DNA of 55,912 nucleotides from Flavobacterium sandaracinum (GTDB lineage: Bacteria; Bacteroidota; Bacteroidia; Flavobacteriales; Flavobacteriaceae): contig NZ_SMFN01000023.1 in NCBI RefSeq assembly GCF_004349135.1, positions 374 through 56,285 of the forward strand. The letters run 5' to 3'. Shown one piece after another: positions 52,802-55,912 of this stretch. Numbering within the stretch: the stretch's first letter is position 1; every line of letters starts with the position of its first letter. The translations under genes were made by a program, and so were the position numbers. A model generated the notes under the pieces. That model saw nothing but the letters and a program-made list of their open reading frames with translations, did not search any database and had not been told where the DNA came from.

Positions 52802-53045
52802 AAGAAAAGCTGCGAATCTGCGGTTATTTTTCTCACCACAAATCAAGCCATTCAATGCCATGAAAATTCTGTGAATCTGTGGCAAATTTTTACACCACGA
52901 CTACACCAAGTACTCAAATAAAAAATTTGCGAATTTGCGGTGTTCACTTTTACGCCACTAATGCACCAATTATTGAATCAAATAAGAAATCTGTGAATCT
53001 ATGGCTAACCTGCCACCACCATCAAAACCACGCAATTAGCAGTTA
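52802..53045 (+). repeat. four-unit tandem repeat, about 60-bp period
   Basis: CTGCGAATCTGCGGT (52810), CTGTGAATCTGTGGC (52869), TTGCGAATTTGCGGT (52928) and CTGTGAATCTATGGC (52991) are spaced 59, 59 and 63 bp. Each is followed by a T-run and a CACCAC or CGCCAC block, and units 1-3 then end in an AT-rich filler. Units 1/3 (TGCG) and 2/4 (TGTG) alternate, as if a two-unit block had duplicated. A 61-codon upstream and an 84-codon local frame are by-products. Confidence 0.75.
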
Positions 53046-53080
53046 TTCAACTGACCAACAACTATTTTTTACCGAAAAAC

Positions 53081-53114
53081 TTGTTTATTTCATTTTTTAT
53101 TCTACATTTGTAGA
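53081..53114 (+). promoter_or_regulatory. promoter with overlapping BlaI/MecI-type operator
   Basis: TTG (53081-53083), 19 bp, TACATTTG (53103-53110) is a full Bacteroidota promoter. The same bases lie in TCTACA-TT-TGTAGA (53101-53114), a palindrome with 6-bp arms containing TACA-N2-TGTA, the BlaI/MecI/CopY operator core. A half-site CTGTAGA follows at 53128-53134, just before the start codon at 53136. Confidence 0.75.
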
Positions 53115-53135
53115 GCAATGTTTTAATCTGTAGAA

Positions 53136-53561
53136 ATGAAAGTCCAAAATCAATATAAAATTATCGTCCTTTTAATATGTATAAGCCTAACAAGCTGTAA
53201 AATTAATCAAACCAAAAACGGATTAAAAACCGGCAAATGGATTCAAACAGAAAAATTCATGACAATCGAATCCAGCAAAAAAGGAAGATACAAAAAAGGA
53301 GATAAGATTGGAACTTGGAAAGAGTTCATCAGCGATAGATTAACTACAAAAGAAAAGTATAAAAGAAACAGTTGCCACATTATCAAGTATCACAATACTG
53401 GAAAAATTCAACAAATAGGAGTTTCCAATAAAGCCATTGTAAATTCAAAAATAGAATGGCTGCCCACAGGAGAATGGACATTTTATGACTCTGAAGGGGT
53501 TTTACTGGGAACCAAAATCTATGAAAAAGGAATACCTGTTCAAGAAATTTACACCAAATAA
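53136..53561 (+). CDS. small lipoprotein with MORN/YwqK-like repeats
   Basis: The 141-residue protein has a lipoprotein signal (lipobox SLTSC) and repeats such as GLKTGKWIQ, KGDKIGTWKEF, YHNTGKIQQIG and PTGEWTFYDSEGVLLGTKIYEKG. These G-x-W-x-x-Y/F strands are like MORN or YwqK-type repeats. The function is unknown. It is the first gene after the BlaI-type promoter, 9 bp before blaI, so it is probably part of the regulon. Confidence 0.7.
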   Translation: MKVQNQYKIIVLLICISLTSCKINQTKNGLKTGKWIQTEKFMTIESSKKGRYKKGDKIGTWKEFISDRLTTKEKYKRNSCHIIKYHNTGKIQQIGVSNKAIVNSKIEWLPTGEWTFYDSEGVLLGTKIYEKGIPVQEIYTK

Positions 53562-53570
53562 AAAATAACC

Positions 53571-53945
53571 ATGCAACAACTAACGAACGCCGAAGAACAA
53601 CTCATGGAGCATCTTTGGCAACTAGAAAAAGCCTTCATGAAAGATTTATTGGAAGCGTACCCCGAGCCAAAACCGGCTACCACAACCGTAGCCACTTTAT
53701 TGAAACGAATGATCGACAAGCAATTTGTGGCTTACACCGAATTTGGGAACTCCCGTGAATATTATCCGTTGGTCAAAAAAACCGATTATTTCTCCAAACA
53801 CGTCAACGGATTGATCAGTAATTTTTTCAACAATTCGGCATCACAATTTGCTTCTTTCTTTACCAAAGAAACCAATTTGTCTCAAACCGAACTGGAAGAA
53901 CTCAAGAAAATAATAGACAGTGAAATTCTAAAAAAGAAAAAATGA
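53571..53945 (+). CDS. BlaI/MecI/CopY-family repressor
   Basis: The 124-residue protein has a winged helix (LTNAEEQLMEHLWQLEKAFMKDLLEAYPEPKPATTTVATLLKRMIDKQFV...REYYPLV) and a C-terminal dimer part (SQFASFFTKETNLSQTELEELKKIID). This is a typical length and layout. It overlaps the BlaR-type gene by 4 bp. It should bind the TACA-N2-TGTA palindrome upstream and be removed when the membrane peptidase is activated. Confidence 0.92.
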   Translation: MQQLTNAEEQLMEHLWQLEKAFMKDLLEAYPEPKPATTTVATLLKRMIDKQFVAYTEFGNSREYYPLVKKTDYFSKHVNGLISNFFNNSASQFASFFTKETNLSQTELEELKKIIDSEILKKKK

Positions 53946-55525
53946 CCGACTTTCTAATTAAATCAACCATCAGCTTAGTGGCTTTGCTAGCAGTGTATTT
54001 TTTGTTTCTTGAAAAAGAAAAAATGCACCGTTTCAATCGGTTTTACTTGTTGTTTAGCCTGGCTTTTTCATTGGTGATTCCGTTCATTACTATTGAAGTC
54101 ATTCAGGAAGTAACAAAACCAATAGCAGCCGTAGGAAACATTCAAATTATGCAAGGAAATGTTATTGCTGTGGCAGAAACCAACTATCTAGCCATAGGGT
54201 TATGGAGTTTATACGCGCTTATTACTTCAATTTTAGTTTTTCGTTTTACTAGCAATGTGGTTCAGATTTCGACAAAAATGAAGTCGAATTCGCCAATCGT
54301 TTATAAGAACGCTAAATTGATTTTGGTTCCCGAAAAAACGCTACCGCACACGTTCTTGAATACCATTTTTATCAACGAAACCGAATACAACAACCGCGAG
54401 ATAGAAGCCGAACTCTACCTGCACGAACTCACACATGTAACGCAAAAGCACACGCTGGATATTTTATTCATCGAGCTATTGAAAACAGTATTCTGGTTCA
54501 ACCCCATTTTTATTTTTTATAAAAAAGCCATACAACTCAACCACGAATTTCTTGCTGACGAGAAAGTAGTGACCTCCTATAACAATGTTCCGTTCTATCA
54601 ATCTTTATTACTATCGAAAGCAAACGAGAACCAAACTTTTTACTTGGCCAGTAATTTGAATTATTCAATAACTAAAAAACGATTACTCATGATGACAAAA
54701 ACCACATCAAAAAAGCTTTCACTTGTCAAAAAAATGACAATTATTCCTGTACTATCGGTACTTTTAATGGCCTTTTGCATTAAAACAGTAGCAAGAGAAA
54801 AGAACGATCCTATCCTTGTTCAGCAACCAATTTTAAATGAAAAGATTGCCACTGCCAAAAGTGCATTGCAACAAATTGAAAAATCAGAAAAACAAAGCGA
54901 CACCATAAAAAGAAAAAAACTGGAGGTTGTGAAAATTAAGAATGAAGAGTATACCAAAATTGGTAGTCTTTATTTTAATGATAAAGGATCTGTAGACAGT
55001 AAAGGTAATCCTGTAAATGACGGTTATATTTTTATCAACAATGACGTCCATTTTTATGTGACAAAAGGTAAAGAAAGAGAATACTACAACAGGTCAGGAT
55101 CCAGAGTAAACAGCCAAGGCTTAAAAATAAATAATGAAACAATTACTGTTTTAGAAAAAGACTATCAGGCCGAAGCTTCAAAATTGATCACCAGCGATGA
55201 ATTAGGGGATATTTACAATACAGCTGGAGTAACAGAAAAACCAGATTTTCCGGGAGGAATTACTGAATTTTACAAATTTGTCGGCAATAATTTTAAAACT
55301 CCAGAACAACCTAATTTAAAAGGGAAGGTTTACATCACTTTTATAGTTGAAAAAGACGGCAGTATTAGCAACGTAAAAAACATTCGCGATATTGGCTATG
55401 GAACTGGTGACGAGGCCGTACGTGTTTTAAACATATGTCCAAAATGGATACCCGGTAAAATGGACGGTGTCCCTGTGAGAGTGTTATACAGTTTACCAAT
55501 AACGATACAATCTGGCAAGTCTTAA
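53942..55525 (+). CDS. BlaR1-like M56 metallopeptidase with C-terminal TonB domain
   Basis: The 527-residue protein has four or so membrane helices (about 5-22, 34-52, 78-98, 260-280), the M56 zinc motif His161-Glu-Leu-Thr-His165 with the third ligand in NHEFLADEKV, a periplasmic linker, and a TonB C-terminal domain (about 435-527: FPGGITEFYKFVGNNF...KGKVYITFIVEKDGSISNVKNIRDIGYGTGDEAVRVL). It lacks the beta-lactam sensor of BlaR1. The TonB domain in place of the sensor is common in Bacteroidota and suggests a cue from the outer membrane. Confidence 0.9.
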   Translation: MTDFLIKSTISLVALLAVYFLFLEKEKMHRFNRFYLLFSLAFSLVIPFITIEVIQEVTKPIAAVGNIQIMQGNVIAVAETNYLAIGLWSLYALITSILVFRFTSNVVQISTKMKSNSPIVYKNAKLILVPEKTLPHTFLNTIFINETEYNNREIEAELYLHELTHVTQKHTLDILFIELLKTVFWFNPIFIFYKKAIQLNHEFLADEKVVTSYNNVPFYQSLLLSKANENQTFYLASNLNYSITKKRLLMMTKTTSKKLSLVKKMTIIPVLSVLLMAFCIKTVAREKNDPILVQQPILNEKIATAKSALQQIEKSEKQSDTIKRKKLEVVKIKNEEYTKIGSLYFNDKGSVDSKGNPVNDGYIFINNDVHFYVTKGKEREYYNRSGSRVNSQGLKINNETITVLEKDYQAEASKLITSDELGDIYNTAGVTEKPDFPGGITEFYKFVGNNFKTPEQPNLKGKVYITFIVEKDGSISNVKNIRDIGYGTGDEAVRVLNICPKWIPGKMDGVPVRVLYSLPITIQSGKS

Positions 55526-55534
55526 AAAACAACA

Positions 55535-55567
55535 AAATCCGCTTCTTAGTGTAAAGGAGCGGATTTG
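55535..55567 (+). terminator. terminator of the BlaI/BlaR-type operon
   Basis: AAATCCGC (55535-55542) pairs with GCGGATTT (55559-55566); TTCTT/AAGGA-type bases extend the stem. A short T stretch follows. Confidence 0.7.
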
Positions 55568-55912
55568 TTAATTTAAAGTTTCGCAGCTACCCTAGCAAGG
55601 ACTCGGGTTTATAATTTGTAGACATTTGCTGTACTATTTGTATTGTTTGCTCATTATTGTGGGCACAGTTTACAAAACTGCCTTTACTTTGTATTTGACA
55701 AAAAAACATTAAATTTATTCAAAGGAAAACAGAGGTGAACTATCAAATCCGCCAAGTTTGTGACTTATTTAGCGCATTAGTCCTCTGTCTTCTCCTTGAA
55801 TCCCGTTGAATTGCTTCAAATAGAATGATAGACATCAAGGTCTAATAAAGGCTCTAAAGAAGTTCAACATTTTTGTTTATCCTAAATTCAAAGTTATGAA
55901 AAACTATTTATT
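55568..55912. other. right-end stretch without a clear gene
   Basis: A minus-strand frame of about 45 codons (about 55700 to 55588) reads QIQSKGSFVNCAHNNEQ and then IVQQMSTNYKPESLLG before its stop. It could be the tail of a broken gene, but has no start or partner. An ATG at 55896 (MKNYL) may begin a gene that lies beyond the edge. No repeat or RNA is evident. Confidence 0.4.

Noticed and set aside
52802..53045. Possible CRISPR array
   Set aside because: Repeat units are imperfect and alternate, spacers are related to one another, and no cas gene is nearby.
52618..53133. Small plus-strand frames in the 52.6-53.1 kb gap
   Set aside because: They run through the REP-like element and the tandem repeat; composition and periodicity come from the repeats.
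55588..55700. Short minus-strand frame near the right edge
   Set aside because: No start context or recognisable domain; too short to call as a gene, so mentioned only in the right-end region note.

Overview
The window is chromosomal DNA of a Flavobacteriaceae bacterium, most like Flavobacterium. The evidence is an AT-rich base composition, SusC/SusD outer-membrane uptake genes, a type IX secretion C-terminal domain, lipoproteins with acidic residues after the lipobox Cys, a mevalonate pathway, and Bacteroidota promoters of the form TTG - 17 to 23 nt - TAnnTTTG. All names are read from the sequence; no database search was possible.

Layout. 1-0.5 kb: the end of an insertion sequence (ISAon1-like transposase N-terminus running off the left edge) sits inside a SYLF-domain gene that also has a stop at codon 2. 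1-12 kb: a short-chain fatty acid (acetate/propionate) module with a lone InsA-like zinc-ribbon/HTH protein, an outer-membrane porin, an MHS-family transporter, two small membrane proteins, an SSS-STAC histidine kinase, an output-less response regulator, a PrpE-like acyl-CoA synthetase and Acs. 12-30.7 kb: an alpha-glucan (starch/maltodextrin) utilisation locus. susC-susD-susE-T9SS amylase read leftward, diverging from a LacI regulator, an SLC45-like maltose transporter, beta-phosphoglucomutase, GH65 maltose phosphorylase and two GH13 enzymes. Starch would be cut at the surface, imported by SusCD, trimmed in the periplasm, and maltose split phosphorolytically in the cytoplasm.

30.8-46.8 kb: mostly housekeeping. 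NfeD-like protein plus flotillin, a glycerophosphodiesterase, a GxxExxY nuclease-fold protein followed by a hairpin repeat array, an HI0933-type flavoprotein, TspO, mevalonate-pathway genes (diphosphomevalonate decarboxylase, mevalonate kinase) with a UbiA prenyltransferase, an orphan antitoxin-like ORF between them, a pseudouridine synthase, an M3 peptidase and a DUF885 lipoprotein. 46.8-51 kb: a decaying segment with a truncated excisionase/HTH-like ORF, an unknown single-TM protein, a small lipoprotein, a TPR histidine kinase whose response regulator survives only as a broken remnant, another pseudogene tail, and tRNA-Leu(UAG). 51-55.9 kb: an M20 dipeptidase, a repeat-rich intergenic region, and a BlaI/BlaR-type operon whose promoter overlaps a TACA-N2-TGTA operator.

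The least explained material is intergenic. At least four families of hairpin-bearing or tandem repeats occur: the CCATATAAGTCATTTAAG family in three places, the CTTAATTGTT hairpin array after the GxxExxY gene, a long REP-like element present in both orientations at 40.8 and 52.7 kb, and a 60-bp tandem repeat at 52.8-53.0 kb with an isolated match near 37.3 kb. No CRISPR array, rRNA or prophage was seen.
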